The notes under the pieces: generated by a model
What the model was told of the DNA's origin: nothing
Database searches by the model: none
Seen by the model: the letters and a program-made list of their open reading frames with translations, nothing else
Program-made: the position numbers and the translations under genes
In this document: positions 18,326-27,311 of the stretch, piece by piece
Numbering within the stretch: the stretch's first letter is position 1
How the letters are laid out: every line of letters begins with the position of its first letter
NCBI RefSeq assembly: GCF_001412595.2
Contig: NZ_CP012640.2
Span: forward strand, 2,294,001 to 2,358,000
Reading direction: 5' to 3'
Origin: Massilia sp. WG5
GTDB lineage: Bacteria > Pseudomonadota > Gammaproteobacteria > Burkholderiales > Burkholderiaceae_D
DNA: 64,000 bases

Positions 18326-20062
18326 TTATTTCGTCAATTTTGCCGCCGTCGTAAACGCCGGCCGGATATCGTTCGGCACCGACTTCATCCTGTCGAGCGC
18401 CTTCTGGACGTCCGGGCGGATCACGACATACTGCTTCATCAGCGCCTGGGCGCGCGCGTAGTCGCCAGTCGCCTCGATGGTCAGGAACTCGCGGTCGAGG
18501 TCGGCCACTGCATCCTTGATCTTGTCGAAATCGACCGAGAAGCTGCCGTCGCCGTGGGAGACGAAGCCGCCCTTGTCGAGCAGGTAGTTGACCTGGATCG
18601 CCATGCCGCGCGCGTGCGAATCGGTCAGGCCGAAGTGCAGGGTGCGGAAGCTCGATGCCAGGAAGGTGTTGTACAGCTTGCGCTCGGCGCCGGCGCCCTG
18701 CCCCAGCGAGGACTTCAGCTGGCCCTTGTCCATCATGTAGCGCAGCGCCCACAGGCCGGTCACGTCGGCCTTGGCTTCCTCGATGGTCGAGTAGGCGTCC
18801 TTCAGGTCCTGGCGCGGGGTCGAGGGCTTGCCGCCCTGGGTGGTCGCGTGCGGGCCCAGGCCGTGCATGATCTCGTGCGCCAGGATGTGGGTGAAGAAGG
18901 AATCGAAGTCGAGGTCCTTCTGGTCGCCTGGTCTCAGCACCAGCCTGGTGATCGGCTTCAGGGTGGCCTCGAACTTCGCTTCCTGCACGTTCTTCAGCAT
19001 CACGCGCTTGGAGCCGCGCTTGCTGATGATGCGCTCGTCGTTCGGCAGGTTGTAGGCGGCGGTCTGCACGCCCATGTTGCCGTCGCCGGCGCCGTAGACC
19101 TGGTTCACGACCACCATCGGCGCGATCGCGCCGACCTTCGGATTGCGGTACTTCGGATCGATCGGCAGGTTGTTTTCCAGCTCCTGCATGTGCTTGCCGA
19201 AGAAGTTCAGCTTCTCGGTCTCCTTCGCGTCGCGCACGTTCACATAGGCTTCGAAGGCGGCCTTGTAGCCGAACAGCTCGTCGTTATAGGTTTCGTAGGG
19301 CCCGATGGTGACGTCGACCGGCGAGTCCAGGTCCATCCAGGCGAAGTCCGAGGCCAGGTAGTCGTTCGACAGGAAGGCGTCGGCGCGCAGGTCCAGGAAT
19401 TTCTTGAGCGAGGCATTGTCGGTGGCCTTGGCCGCGTCCTTCAGCAGCCTGGACAGCTTCTGCAGCTCGGTCGCGTATTCGTCCGAATACTTCACGATGG
19501 CGTAGCGCTTGGCGCCGCTGCCGTCCTTCGTGTTGCGGATCACCGTGAAGAACCACTGCGCCTGCTCCTTGTCCTGCGGCGACAGGGAATTCATCCAGGT
19601 CTCGAGATCCTGCTTGCTCGCCCCTTCCGGATAGAAGTTGGCGCCCAGCGGTTTTTCAAGCGGGACCTGGATCCCGGCATAGTCGGCCGGCATGAAGGAG
19701 CGGTTGCCGTCGATGATCGACCACGGCCCCTTGTTCAGCCAGAAGTAGTCGCGGCGCGCCTTGCCGAGCGGCGTCGTGTCCTTCTGCAGCGCGGCCCACA
19801 GCGCTTCGTTGCCGGACCAGCGCTGGCGCAGCTGCAGGGTGTCGACGATCTTCGCGGCCTCGATCAGCTTTCCGATGGCGACGCGGTCGCCCTGCGAGAG
19901 CTTGCTGGTGTCGGCCGTCAGGTCGACCGGCGCGAAGCGTTTCTCCATCGTGGTCAGCTGGGCCACGGTGGCCGGCGCGGGGGCGTCGGCGGCGAGGGCC
20001 GATGCCGACATGGCGCCGGCGGCCAGCAGGGCGGCGGCGAGCGGGGTGAGCAGTTTCTTCAT
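18326..20062 (-). CDS. Exported M49 (dipeptidyl peptidase III)-like metallopeptidase
   Basis: A 578-residue protein with signal peptide MKKLLTPLAAALLAAGAMSASALA. The core matches the M49 family as I know it: the substrate-side stretch IGPYETYNDELFGYKAAFEAYV and the zinc region ILAHEIMHGLGPH (His396, Glu397, His400), with a further acidic ligand in IEEAKADVTGLWALRYM. Eukaryotic DPP III has a longer HExxGH hexapeptide, while here the two His are spaced as HExxH. It would remove dipeptides from short peptides, in the periplasm or outside. Genes upstream encode an ABC transporter on the same strand, 55 bases away, so co-transcription is possible. Confidence 0.82.
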   Translation of the reverse strand: MKKLLTPLAAALLAAGAMSASALAADAPAPATVAQLTTMEKRFAPVDLTADTSKLSQGDRVAIGKLIEAAKIVDTLQLRQRWSGNEALWAALQKDTTPLGKARRDYFWLNKGPWSIIDGNRSFMPADYAGIQVPLEKPLGANFYPEGASKQDLETWMNSLSPQDKEQAQWFFTVIRNTKDGSGAKRYAIVKYSDEYATELQKLSRLLKDAAKATDNASLKKFLDLRADAFLSNDYLASDFAWMDLDSPVDVTIGPYETYNDELFGYKAAFEAYVNVRDAKETEKLNFFGKHMQELENNLPIDPKYRNPKVGAIAPMVVVNQVYGAGDGNMGVQTAAYNLPNDERIISKRGSKRVMLKNVQEAKFEATLKPITRLVLRPGDQKDLDFDSFFTHILAHEIMHGLGPHATTQGGKPSTPRQDLKDAYSTIEEAKADVTGLWALRYMMDKGQLKSSLGQGAGAERKLYNTFLASSFRTLHFGLTDSHARGMAIQVNYLLDKGGFVSHGDGSFSVDFDKIKDAVADLDREFLTIEATGDYARAQALMKQYVVIRPDVQKALDRMKSVPNDIRPAFTTAAKLTK

Positions 20063-20117
20063 GGTGTCTCCTGGTCTCCGTATTGTTGTCGTCGGCGATT
20101 GTAATCCAGCGCCAGGG

Positions 20118-21440
20118 CTACTCGGCGTCCGGCAGTTTCAGGCGCTTGAGGTGGAAGTCGTATTCGTACAGCTCGCCGTAGCGCCCCCATTCGACCGCGA
20201 TGCCCAGCGTGCGGCGGGCGCGGTTTTCCTTCATGCCCTCCTCCAGCAGTTCGATGAAGGGTTCTTCCGACAGCGTGCCGCCGGCGCTTTCCGCCAGCGC
20301 GCTGCGGATCCGCGCCACCAGCGGCACGTTCTCCAGCACCTGGCGGCCGAAGATCTCCTGGCGCTCGGCCTGTTCCGCGCCGGCATAGCGCCGGCCCAGG
20401 TGGGTCAGCATGATGTCGCCGCTTTCCACATGGGCAAGGCCCAGCATCGCCAGCGCCTCGAAGGTCGGGAACAGTTCTTCGTCGGACAGCTCGGCCTCTT
20501 CGGCGAGGTGCGGCAGGTCGGCGCGGCCGTCGAAAGGCGGCTCGGCGACCAGCTCCAGCACCGCCTCGATGCGGCTGACGTCGGTGTCGGGCAAGGCGAA
20601 ATCCGGCTGCCGCGCCGGCGCGCCGACGACCAGCGGCGCGGGCGCGCGGCGCATCGTCATCAACCCGTAGACCTCGTCGATCAGGGCCCGCACGCGCGGG
20701 CTGTCGGCGTCGCGCGGACGCGCCTGGTCGACCCGGACTTCGCTGACGATGCGCCCGGGATCGCTGGACAGGATGATGATCCGGTCGGCCATCATCACCG
20801 CCTCTTCGATATTGTGCGAGACGACCACGATGCCCCGGGTCGGGATCTGGCTGCTCTCCCACAGTTGCAGGATGTCGTCGCGCAGGGTTTCGCCGGTCAG
20901 CACGTCGAGCGCGGAAAACGCTTCGTCCATCAGCAGGACGTCGGGATTGGTCACCAGCGCGCGGGCGATGCCGACGCGCTGGCGCATGCCGCCCGACAGC
21001 TCGCGCGGCAGGGCGCCGCCGAAGCCGGCCAGGCCGATCAGTTCGAGCACGGCGTCGGCGCGGCGCTCGCGTTCGAGCGGCGCGACGCCCTGCGCCTCCA
21101 ATCCGAGCTCGACGTTCTGCTGCACCGTCAGCCAGGGAAACAGGGCGAAGGACTGGAACACCATCGCCACGCCCGGCGCCGGGCCGGCGATCGGGCGTCC
21201 ACGGTAGCTGGCGCTGCCGCCGTCCGCCGGCACCAGGCCGGCCATGATGCGCAGCAGGGTCGACTTGCCGGAGCCGGACTTGCCGAGCAGCGCGACGATC
21301 TCGCCCTTGCGCAGCGTGAAGTCGACGCCGTCGAGGATGCGGCGCGGCGCACCGTCGGCGCTGGTGAAGGATTTGCCCACGGAGGCCAGTTGGATCAGGG
21401 TATCTTGTGTCATCTTGTTTCCTTCGTCAGGCGCGCGCAT
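20118..21440 (-). CDS. ABC transporter ATP-binding protein, nitrate/sulfonate type with AAA-associated C-domain
   Basis: A 440-residue ATPase. Walker A is GKSGSGKST, the signature is LSGGMRQRVGIARAL, and Walker B is VLLMDEAFSALD, all in the first 240 residues as in SsuB/TauB/NrtD. The extra 170 C-terminal residues (from about FALPDTDVSRIEAVLELV to the end) form the AAA-associated domain found in a subgroup of these transporters, and probably give regulation. Its ATG follows the permease stop with no gap (TAAATG), so translation is coupled. A periplasmic binding protein is not encoded nearby. Confidence 0.92.
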   Translation of the reverse strand: MRAPDEGNKMTQDTLIQLASVGKSFTSADGAPRRILDGVDFTLRKGEIVALLGKSGSGKSTLLRIMAGLVPADGGSASYRGRPIAGPAPGVAMVFQSFALFPWLTVQQNVELGLEAQGVAPLERERRADAVLELIGLAGFGGALPRELSGGMRQRVGIARALVTNPDVLLMDEAFSALDVLTGETLRDDILQLWESSQIPTRGIVVVSHNIEEAVMMADRIIILSSDPGRIVSEVRVDQARPRDADSPRVRALIDEVYGLMTMRRAPAPLVVGAPARQPDFALPDTDVSRIEAVLELVAEPPFDGRADLPHLAEEAELSDEELFPTFEALAMLGLAHVESGDIMLTHLGRRYAGAEQAERQEIFGRQVLENVPLVARIRSALAESAGGTLSEEPFIELLEEGMKENRARRTLGIAVEWGRYGELYEYDFHLKRLKLPDAE

Positions 21441-23168
21441 TTAAGCTCGATTGTCTGCCAGTAGATAAAGCTTGCGCCAGAAAAACCGGTTCAGCAGCAT
21501 CACGAAGATGCACATGATGCCGATGCCGAGCGCGATCCGGTGGAAGTCGCCGGCATCGGTCATCTGCTTGATGTAGCTGCCCAGGCCCTGCGCCGCCAGG
21601 GTGGTCTTGCCCCAGGTGACGTATTCGGCCACGATGCTGGCGTTCCACGAACCGCCGCTGGCCGTGATCGCCCCGGTCAGGTAGGCCGGGAACACCGCCG
21701 GCAGGTACACCCGCTTCCACTTCAGCCAGCCCTTCAGGCCGAGGTTGTCGGCGGCCAGCCGCAGCTCGTTCGGGATGGTCGATGCGCCCGCCACCACGTT
21801 GAACAGGATGTACCACTGGGTGCCGAACACCATCAGGGGGCTGAGCCAGATGTCCGGGTTCAGGTGGAAGCGCACCATCAGGAACACGACCAGCGGGAAC
21901 AGCAGGTTGACCGGGAAGGCCGCCAGGAATTGCGCCACCGCCTGCACCCGCTGGGAGTAGCGCGGGCGCAGCCCGATCCATACCGCCACCGGCACCCAGA
22001 GCAGGGAGGCCAGCGCGATCAGCAGCATCACCCGCAGCAGGGTCGCCAGGCCCAGCAGGACGACATGGCCGGCTTCGCGCAGGCCGACTTCGCTGTGCAC
22101 GTACAAGGCCAGCTTCAGCGTGGCGGCCAGCACCAGCACCGGCAAGCCGATGTCCCACAGGCGCGGCAGGACCTGCGTCCAGCGCCCCGCCGGCCGCGCC
22201 GACGGCGCCGCGTCCGCCGTGCCGAACCAGCCCAGCGTGATGCGCATCAATGCCCAGAAGCGGTCGGCCAGCCGGCTGACCCAGCGGCTGCGCCGGCCCC
22301 AGTCCAGCAGCCAGGAGCGCTGCGCGGTCTCGCCCTGCGACTCCTCGAAGCGGAACTTGTCCGCCCAGGCCAGCAAGGGCCGGAAGAACAGCTGGTCGTA
22401 CATGACGATGCCGGCCAACATCGCCAGGATCGCCCAGGCCACGGCGCGCCCGTCCTCGCGTTCGATGGCGACGGCGATGAAGGCGCCGATGCCGGGCAGC
22501 TTGATGTCCTGGCCGGCCACCGAGATCGCTTCCGCGGCGACCAGGAAGAACCAGCCGCCCGACATCGACATCATCATGTTCCACAGCAGCGCCGGCGTCG
22601 CGTAGGGAAGCTCCAGGCGCCAGAAGCGCTGCCAGCCGGACAGGGAGAACACGCGCGCCGCCTCGCTCAGTTCGTCGGGCACCGTGCGCATCGACTGGTA
22701 CAGGCTGAACGCCATGTTCCAGGCCTGCGAGGTGAAGATCGCGAAGATGGCGGCGCATTCCACGCCCAGCAGGCTGCCCGGGAACAGCGCGATGAAGGGC
22801 GCGATCGCGATCGCCTGGAAGCCCAGGATCGGCACCGACTGCAGGATGTCGAGCAGCGGGATCAGCACCTTCTCGGCGGCGCGGTACTTGGCGGCGACGG
22901 CCGCGAACACGAAGCTGAACAGCAGCGAGCAGCCGAGCGCGACGAACATGCGCAGGATGGTGCGCAGCAGGTAATACGGGAGCGCGGCGGCCTCCAGCGA
23001 GATCGGGGTCGGCTGGCCCAGCACGAAGGGGCGCGCCATCTGCATCGCGCCATACGCGGCGGCGGCGATGACCGCCAGCACCAGCGGCAGCAGCAGCCAG
23101 TCCCAGCGGTTGAATCCGCGCCCGCCGCGGTCGGCGACCGGCTTGCGGCCATTGAAGAATTCAAACAT
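21441..23168 (-). CDS. ABC transporter permease, fused double domain (nitrate/sulfonate type)
   Basis: A 575-residue membrane protein with two tandem BPD_transp_1 permease domains. The EAA loops are visible as ELSEAARVFSLSGWQRFWRLELPYATPALL in the first half and NELRLAADNLGLKGWLKWKRVYLPAVFPAYL in the second. A single chain therefore provides both halves of the membrane channel. The start at 23168 (MFEFFNGRKP) is chosen over an upstream ATG at 23243 because the added sequence is Arg-rich and unlike the family. It is the first gene of the pair with the ATPase. Substrate unknown; oxyanions such as sulfonates are the family norm. Confidence 0.9.
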   Translation of the reverse strand: MFEFFNGRKPVADRGGRGFNRWDWLLLPLVLAVIAAAAYGAMQMARPFVLGQPTPISLEAAALPYYLLRTILRMFVALGCSLLFSFVFAAVAAKYRAAEKVLIPLLDILQSVPILGFQAIAIAPFIALFPGSLLGVECAAIFAIFTSQAWNMAFSLYQSMRTVPDELSEAARVFSLSGWQRFWRLELPYATPALLWNMMMSMSGGWFFLVAAEAISVAGQDIKLPGIGAFIAVAIEREDGRAVAWAILAMLAGIVMYDQLFFRPLLAWADKFRFEESQGETAQRSWLLDWGRRSRWVSRLADRFWALMRITLGWFGTADAAPSARPAGRWTQVLPRLWDIGLPVLVLAATLKLALYVHSEVGLREAGHVVLLGLATLLRVMLLIALASLLWVPVAVWIGLRPRYSQRVQAVAQFLAAFPVNLLFPLVVFLMVRFHLNPDIWLSPLMVFGTQWYILFNVVAGASTIPNELRLAADNLGLKGWLKWKRVYLPAVFPAYLTGAITASGGSWNASIVAEYVTWGKTTLAAQGLGSYIKQMTDAGDFHRIALGIGIMCIFVMLLNRFFWRKLYLLADNRA

Positions 23169-23574
23169 CCACTTTCCTTGCAGACAAGGTAAAACCGTCG
23201 TTACGATGCGCCGGCGCCGGACTGCGGGGCAGCCCGGCCACACGCGCGAATGCGCTTGTTGCTGGAATGTGAATGCTCCGGTGCGACCGGAACAGAAAAG
23301 ATACCATCATCCTGGCAGATGACGGCAGGAGACGGGAAGCCTGCGTTATCTTGCCGAGGACGCACCAGAAGTGATCTGGCGACAACTACCGCTCGAACAA
23401 GTGCCCATGAATGGACCCAAAAAATGAAAACAGAGCGAGTGTAATTGCCTGCTGATCAGGGCGTCAACCTCGGCGGCGACTTGTACTCGGCAAGTGTCGA
23501 AAAACTTTACATTAACAAACCGTAACTTGTAAAACCCAGTCACAAAGTGTTGATATTACTAAATGTTTTCCTTT

Positions 23575-23590
23575 TGGCATGATTATTGCT
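23575..23590 (+). promoter_or_regulatory. Sigma-54 (RpoN) promoter of PEP-CTERM gene
   Basis: TGGCAT, five bases, then TTGCT: the GG and GC pairs have the exact -24/-12 spacing, and only one position differs from the TGGCAC-N5-TTGCW consensus. The predicted start near 23601 gives a 22-base leader before the ATG at 23623. The 400 bases upstream (23169-23574) contain no gene and would hold enhancer sites; I cannot define them. PEP-CTERM genes are known to be controlled by the PrsK/PrsR/RpoN circuit. Confidence 0.78.
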
Positions 23591-23622
23591 GATATCAGTT
23601 ACATTTGCACAAAAGGAACATA

Positions 23623-24393
23623 ATGAAAAATACCTGGAAAATAATCGCTGCGACAATCGCACTGGTGGGCAATCACGCCATGGCAGCTCCGGTCACGCTC
23701 GCGTTTTCCGGAACATTGAATTATACCGATGCCGACACCAAGCAAATTATTTACAAGGATGCGGCTTTCGCAGGATCGGTGACATACGATCTGGCCGGCC
23801 GGCCTGCCCAGATCTACAACAATAGCGCTACGGGCGGCGCCTCCTTGAAAGACATTGGCGGATGCGATGGATGGGTGGATGGCGTTTGCAGCTACCAATA
23901 CGGGACATCGAATCCTGTCATCAGCCGGTTCACGGTCACCGGCGCGTTTGGAACGATCACGATCCAGCCTGACCTTGGCGGTGCCAAGACCAGTTCGTCG
24001 ATCGTAAGGAATGTCGACTATTCTGCTCACACGCAAGAGGCCTCGTACAGGCTTACGAACGAGAACTATGCGGAAACGAACGGCGGCTGGGATTACACCC
24101 AGCGTTATACCGATGCCTACCTTTATCTTGCCGGCAACGAAGGCCTGTTCACCAATTTCCAGGATCTGGCGGAAGCCGGCAACTTCAACAAGCTGACCGG
24201 CGCCGATTTCAGCCTTGAAAACTATTCCGACACATCCGTGGGCGGAAACGTCCTTGGCGCCGGATACAGTCTTTTCGGGTCCATCACCGAAATGCATCTT
24301 GCAAGTGCTACCCAGGATCTCCCGGAACCGGCATCGCTCGCGATCCTTGGCCTGGGGCTTGTCGGCATCGGCGCTGCCCGCCGCCGCAAGTAA
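23623..24393 (+). CDS. PEP-CTERM sorting domain protein
   Basis: A 256-residue exported protein. The signal peptide is MKNTWKIIAATIALVGNHAMA. The mature part is beta-rich with many Thr, Ser and Asn and no known enzymatic motif. It has one CysX9Cys pair (GGCDGWVDGVCSY). The C-terminal sorting signal is complete: LPEPASL, a hydrophobic helix AILGLGLVGIGA and the tail ARRRK. It would be handled by exosortase and end up at the cell surface or in the matrix. ATG 23623 has AAAGGAA six bases upstream. A sigma-54 promoter lies directly in front. It converges with the YCF48-like gene, with a 17-base gap. Confidence 0.92.
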   Translation: MKNTWKIIAATIALVGNHAMAAPVTLAFSGTLNYTDADTKQIIYKDAAFAGSVTYDLAGRPAQIYNNSATGGASLKDIGGCDGWVDGVCSYQYGTSNPVISRFTVTGAFGTITIQPDLGGAKTSSSIVRNVDYSAHTQEASYRLTNENYAETNGGWDYTQRYTDAYLYLAGNEGLFTNFQDLAEAGNFNKLTGADFSLENYSDTSVGGNVLGAGYSLFGSITEMHLASATQDLPEPASLAILGLGLVGIGAARRRK

Positions 24394-24410
24394 TCGCGAC
24401 GTCGCTGTCC

Positions 24411-25457
24411 TTATCGCGCTTTTGCGCCATCCAGCACCGGGCCGGTGTACTTCATCAGCAGCCCTTTCGGACCGACCGCCCAGCCGCTGGCCGGCCCGGC
24501 AAAGCCGACCGTGTTCACCGGCGTCCGGTCGAGCACGGTCCAGCTCCGGCCGGCGTCGAGCGAGTAGCCGGAACCGGCCAGGCCCGCCGCGACCAGCGCG
24601 CGCGGGGCGCCCGGCACCGGCGTCACCACCGACATGTAGCCGGCCGGCTGCACGGGCGCGGGGATCCAGGTGGCGCCGCCGTCTTCCGAGCGCGCGCCGT
24701 TGATGCCGGCCATCTGCGTTTCCTTGTAGTCGCCGCCGGCGGCAAAGCCCTCTTTCGGGTTCAGGAAGGCGACCGAGAACACGCCGCGCGCCGCCGCGCC
24801 GGCCGGGATCGGCGTCGGAGCCGGGCGCCAGGTCTTGCCGCCATCGAGCGAGTGGAACACGCGCGAGCGCGCGCTGCCGCCGGTGGCGATCCAGGCGTCG
24901 TTCGCCCCTGCCACGGCCAGGCAGGTGCCGCTGGCGGCGAAGGCGCCTTCGTTGGGCATCGCTTCGAGGCCTTTGGCGGCGACTTCCTGCCAGCTCGCGC
25001 CGCCGTCATGCGTGGTGTAGACCTGGAAGTGGCCCGCCACCGGGTCGCCGAACAGGATGCCGTGCTCCTTGTCCCAGAAGGCCATCGCGTCCCAGAAGCC
25101 TTCCGGCACCTGGTTGGTGAGCATCAGCTTCCAGCTCGCGCCGCCGTCTTCGGTACGGTAGATGCGCGAGGCCGCGCCCGGGCCCGCGCCCATCGCGATG
25201 GCGGTGTCCGCATCGATTGCGTGGATGTCGCGGAAGTCGATGCTGTCGGCACCGGGCACCTGCATCGCCTGCCAGTGCGCGCCGTCGGCCGTGCGCAGCA
25301 CCGTGCCCCTGGCGCCGCTGGCCCAGGCGATCTTGTCGCTGACGACGGACAGGCCACGCAGTTCGGCGCTGGTCCCGCTCGGCGTGGCTTGCCAGGATTG
25401 GGCGCAGGCGGCGGTGGAAGTCAGCAGTGCGGCGATCAGGACGGAGCGTGCGAACAT
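24411..25457 (-). CDS. Exported YCF48/BNR-repeat beta-propeller protein
   Basis: A 348-residue exported protein with a signal peptide (MFARSVLIAALLTSTAACAQ) whose AAC could also serve as a lipobox. It has about seven blades with BNR/sialidase-type repeats: RTEDGGASWKLM, TTHDGGASWQEV, HSLDGGKTWRPA, RSEDGGATWIPA and YSLDAGRSWTVL. This is the YCF48-like propeller family; plant and cyanobacterial members help assemble photosystem II, while in heterotrophs the role is unknown, often listed loosely as oxidoreductase. The start at 25457 is preferred since the longer frame to 25535 would overlap the divergent gene at 25519. Confidence 0.85.
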   Translation of the reverse strand: MFARSVLIAALLTSTAACAQSWQATPSGTSAELRGLSVVSDKIAWASGARGTVLRTADGAHWQAMQVPGADSIDFRDIHAIDADTAIAMGAGPGAASRIYRTEDGGASWKLMLTNQVPEGFWDAMAFWDKEHGILFGDPVAGHFQVYTTHDGGASWQEVAAKGLEAMPNEGAFAASGTCLAVAGANDAWIATGGSARSRVFHSLDGGKTWRPAPTPIPAGAAARGVFSVAFLNPKEGFAAGGDYKETQMAGINGARSEDGGATWIPAPVQPAGYMSVVTPVPGAPRALVAAGLAGSGYSLDAGRSWTVLDRTPVNTVGFAGPASGWAVGPKGLLMKYTGPVLDGAKAR

Positions 25458-25518
25458 GGTGGCGGCCTTCGAAGTGGGGTTGCGCCCATTATAATGAGCT
25501 CTTTCCCCGCAATCCGAA

Positions 25519-25800
25519 ATGAACACCATGGACACCCTGACCTACGAAGCCTTCCTCGACGAAGTCACCACCCTGCTCACCGAGATATACGACATGGAGG
25601 ACGACGCCGCCATCAAGCTGGTGATGCAGGCCCAGGACGCCGAGTACTTCGTCATCCACGACGACAAGCCCGAACTGCGCACGCTGGAGCAGGCCAGGAA
25701 GGACGCGGTGGCCTTGTACAAGGCCAAGCAGAACCGCGTGGAAACGCAGCAGAAGCAGCAGCGGGCCCAGCACCAGAAGGGCGGGCCCAAGAAACGCTAG
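25519..25800 (+). CDS. Small conserved hypothetical protein
   Basis: A 93-residue soluble protein I do not recognise. The N-terminal 60 residues are acidic and helical (YEAFLDEVTTLLTEIYDMEDDAAIKLVMQAQDAEYFVIHDD), the last 30 are basic and Gln/Lys-rich (KAKQNRVETQQKQQRAQHQKGGPKKR), a charge split that suggests a nucleic acid or ribosome contact. Codon use matches its neighbours and the start follows a plausible leader, so it looks real. A second ATG lies three codons later. Its stop codon overlaps the stop of the convergent efflux channel gene in the sequence CTAG. Confidence 0.72.
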   Translation: MNTMDTLTYEAFLDEVTTLLTEIYDMEDDAAIKLVMQAQDAEYFVIHDDKPELRTLEQARKDAVALYKAKQNRVETQQKQQRAQHQKGGPKKR

Positions 25801-27296
25801 TTACCAGCCCTGGCAATCGTCGCCACCGGCTCTCCCTGCTTCCACCCTCCCCCCAGCGCCCGCGCCACCGACACCGCCGCCAGCAGGCGCTGGGTACGGA
25901 TCTGCGCCGCGGCGCGGTCCGCCGCCAGCGTGCTGCGCTGGGCGTCGGTGACGTCCAGGTAGGTCGAGACGCCGCGCTCGTACCTGGCCTGCGCCACCAG
26001 CAGCGCGCGGCTCGCCGCCTGCTGGGCCTGGGCCTGCACCTCGCCCTGCTGCTGGCGCTCCTGCACGTCGGACAGCGCATCTTCCACTTCGCGCAATGCG
26101 GTCAGCAGGCGCGCTTCGTGATTCGCCACCGCCTCGTCGTAGCGGGCCTGGGCCAGTTTCAGGTTGGCGCGGTTGCGGCCGGCGTCGAACACCGGCAGCG
26201 ACAAGGCCAGCGGGCCGATCGAAAACTGGCGCGCGCTGCCCTGGGCCAGGTTGCGCAGGCTTTCCGAGGCATAGCCGTAATTGCCGGTCAGGGAAAGCGA
26301 AGGATAGAAGGCGCCTTCGGCCACGCCGACCTGGGCGTTGAAGGCCTTCAGCGTGGCCACGCTCGACGCCAGGTCCGGGCGCTGGCCCAGCAGGCTGGCC
26401 GGCAGGCCGACCGGAATGCCCGGCGGCTCGGGTAAAGCCTTGTCCTGCGATGCCGCGCCCTGGCCCGCTGCGATCAGCGGTTCGCTCGGCGACGCGCCCA
26501 CCAGCACGGCCAGCGCATGCTCCAGCGTGTTGCGCTGGCGCTGGGCTTCGTGCAGGTCGGCCTCGGCGTTGGCGCGCTCGATGCGGGTGCGCGAGACGTC
26601 CAGTTCGTTGGACAGGCCGGCATTGAAACGCGCCTCGATCAGCTGCTGGGATTCGCGGCGGGTCGCCAGCGCATTGCGCAGGATCGCCAGCTCGGCGTCC
26701 AGGCCGCGCAGCTGCCAGTAGGCGGTGGCCACCTGGCTCGACAGCATCAGCAGGACCGCGTCGCGGTCGTCCTGGGCCGCCAGGGCCTGGGCGTCCGACG
26801 CTTCGACCACGCGGCGCACGCGGCCCCACAGGTCCAGCTCCCACGAAAAGCCGACCCCGGCCTGGTAGTTGTTACCCTCGATCGAACGATGACCGAGCGC
26901 CAGGCCCTGCGAGCTCTCGGCCGAGGTGCGCGAGTTCGACACGCCGGCCTGCACGTTCACCTGCGGCAGCTGGCCGGCCCGCACCACGCCCAGCTGGGCC
27001 TGCGCCTGCACCAGGCGCTGCGCGGCGGCGCGCACGTTGGGGTTGTCGTGCAGCGCACGGCTTTCGAGCGACGACAGGGTCTGGTCGCCGAACACGGTCC
27101 ACCAGTCGGCCGGCAGGCGCGCGCTCTGGTCCGGCTGGGCGCCGGCCTGGCCGGCTGGCGCGTGGCGGTAGGCCGGGGTCACGGCGCTTTGCGGCGCCTT
27201 GAAGTCGGGGCCGACGGTGCCGCAGGCGCTCAAGGCCGCGGCGACGGCCGCGGCGAGGACGGTTTTGATGACAGGCTTGAACATAATCGTTTTCAT
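25797..27296 (-). CDS. Efflux outer-membrane lipoprotein, NodT/OprM (TolC-like) family
   Basis: A 499-residue outer-membrane channel. The signal peptide ends in a lipobox (AAAVAAALSAC, Cys21 or so) so the protein is lipidated. Two OEP repeats follow, with typical helical hairpins such as LDLWGRVRRVVEASDAQALAAQDDRDAV and VFDAGRNRANLKLAQARYDEAVANHEARLL. It forms the trimeric exit duct for the pump encoded upstream. ATG 27296 has GAGGA eight bases before it. It is the last gene of the hlyD-emrB-channel operon and is separated from the pump gene by a palindromic repeat. Confidence 0.94.
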   Translation of the reverse strand: MKTIMFKPVIKTVLAAAVAAALSACGTVGPDFKAPQSAVTPAYRHAPAGQAGAQPDQSARLPADWWTVFGDQTLSSLESRALHDNPNVRAAAQRLVQAQAQLGVVRAGQLPQVNVQAGVSNSRTSAESSQGLALGHRSIEGNNYQAGVGFSWELDLWGRVRRVVEASDAQALAAQDDRDAVLLMLSSQVATAYWQLRGLDAELAILRNALATRRESQQLIEARFNAGLSNELDVSRTRIERANAEADLHEAQRQRNTLEHALAVLVGASPSEPLIAAGQGAASQDKALPEPPGIPVGLPASLLGQRPDLASSVATLKAFNAQVGVAEGAFYPSLSLTGNYGYASESLRNLAQGSARQFSIGPLALSLPVFDAGRNRANLKLAQARYDEAVANHEARLLTALREVEDALSDVQERQQQGEVQAQAQQAASRALLVAQARYERGVSTYLDVTDAQRSTLAADRAAAQIRTQRLLAAVSVARALGGGWKQGEPVATIARAGN

Positions 27297-27311
27297 TAAA
27301 GTTATCCTCAA

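Noticed and set aside
23169..23574. Possible gene remnant between the ABC permease and PEP-CTERM genes
   Set aside because: Frames are short, carry no recognisable sequence and lack start signals. The stretch is treated as regulatory or empty DNA.
24300..24410. Possible CRISPR or tandem repeat in GC-rich stretches
   Set aside because: No regularly spaced identical repeats of 23-40 bases occur here or elsewhere in the window.
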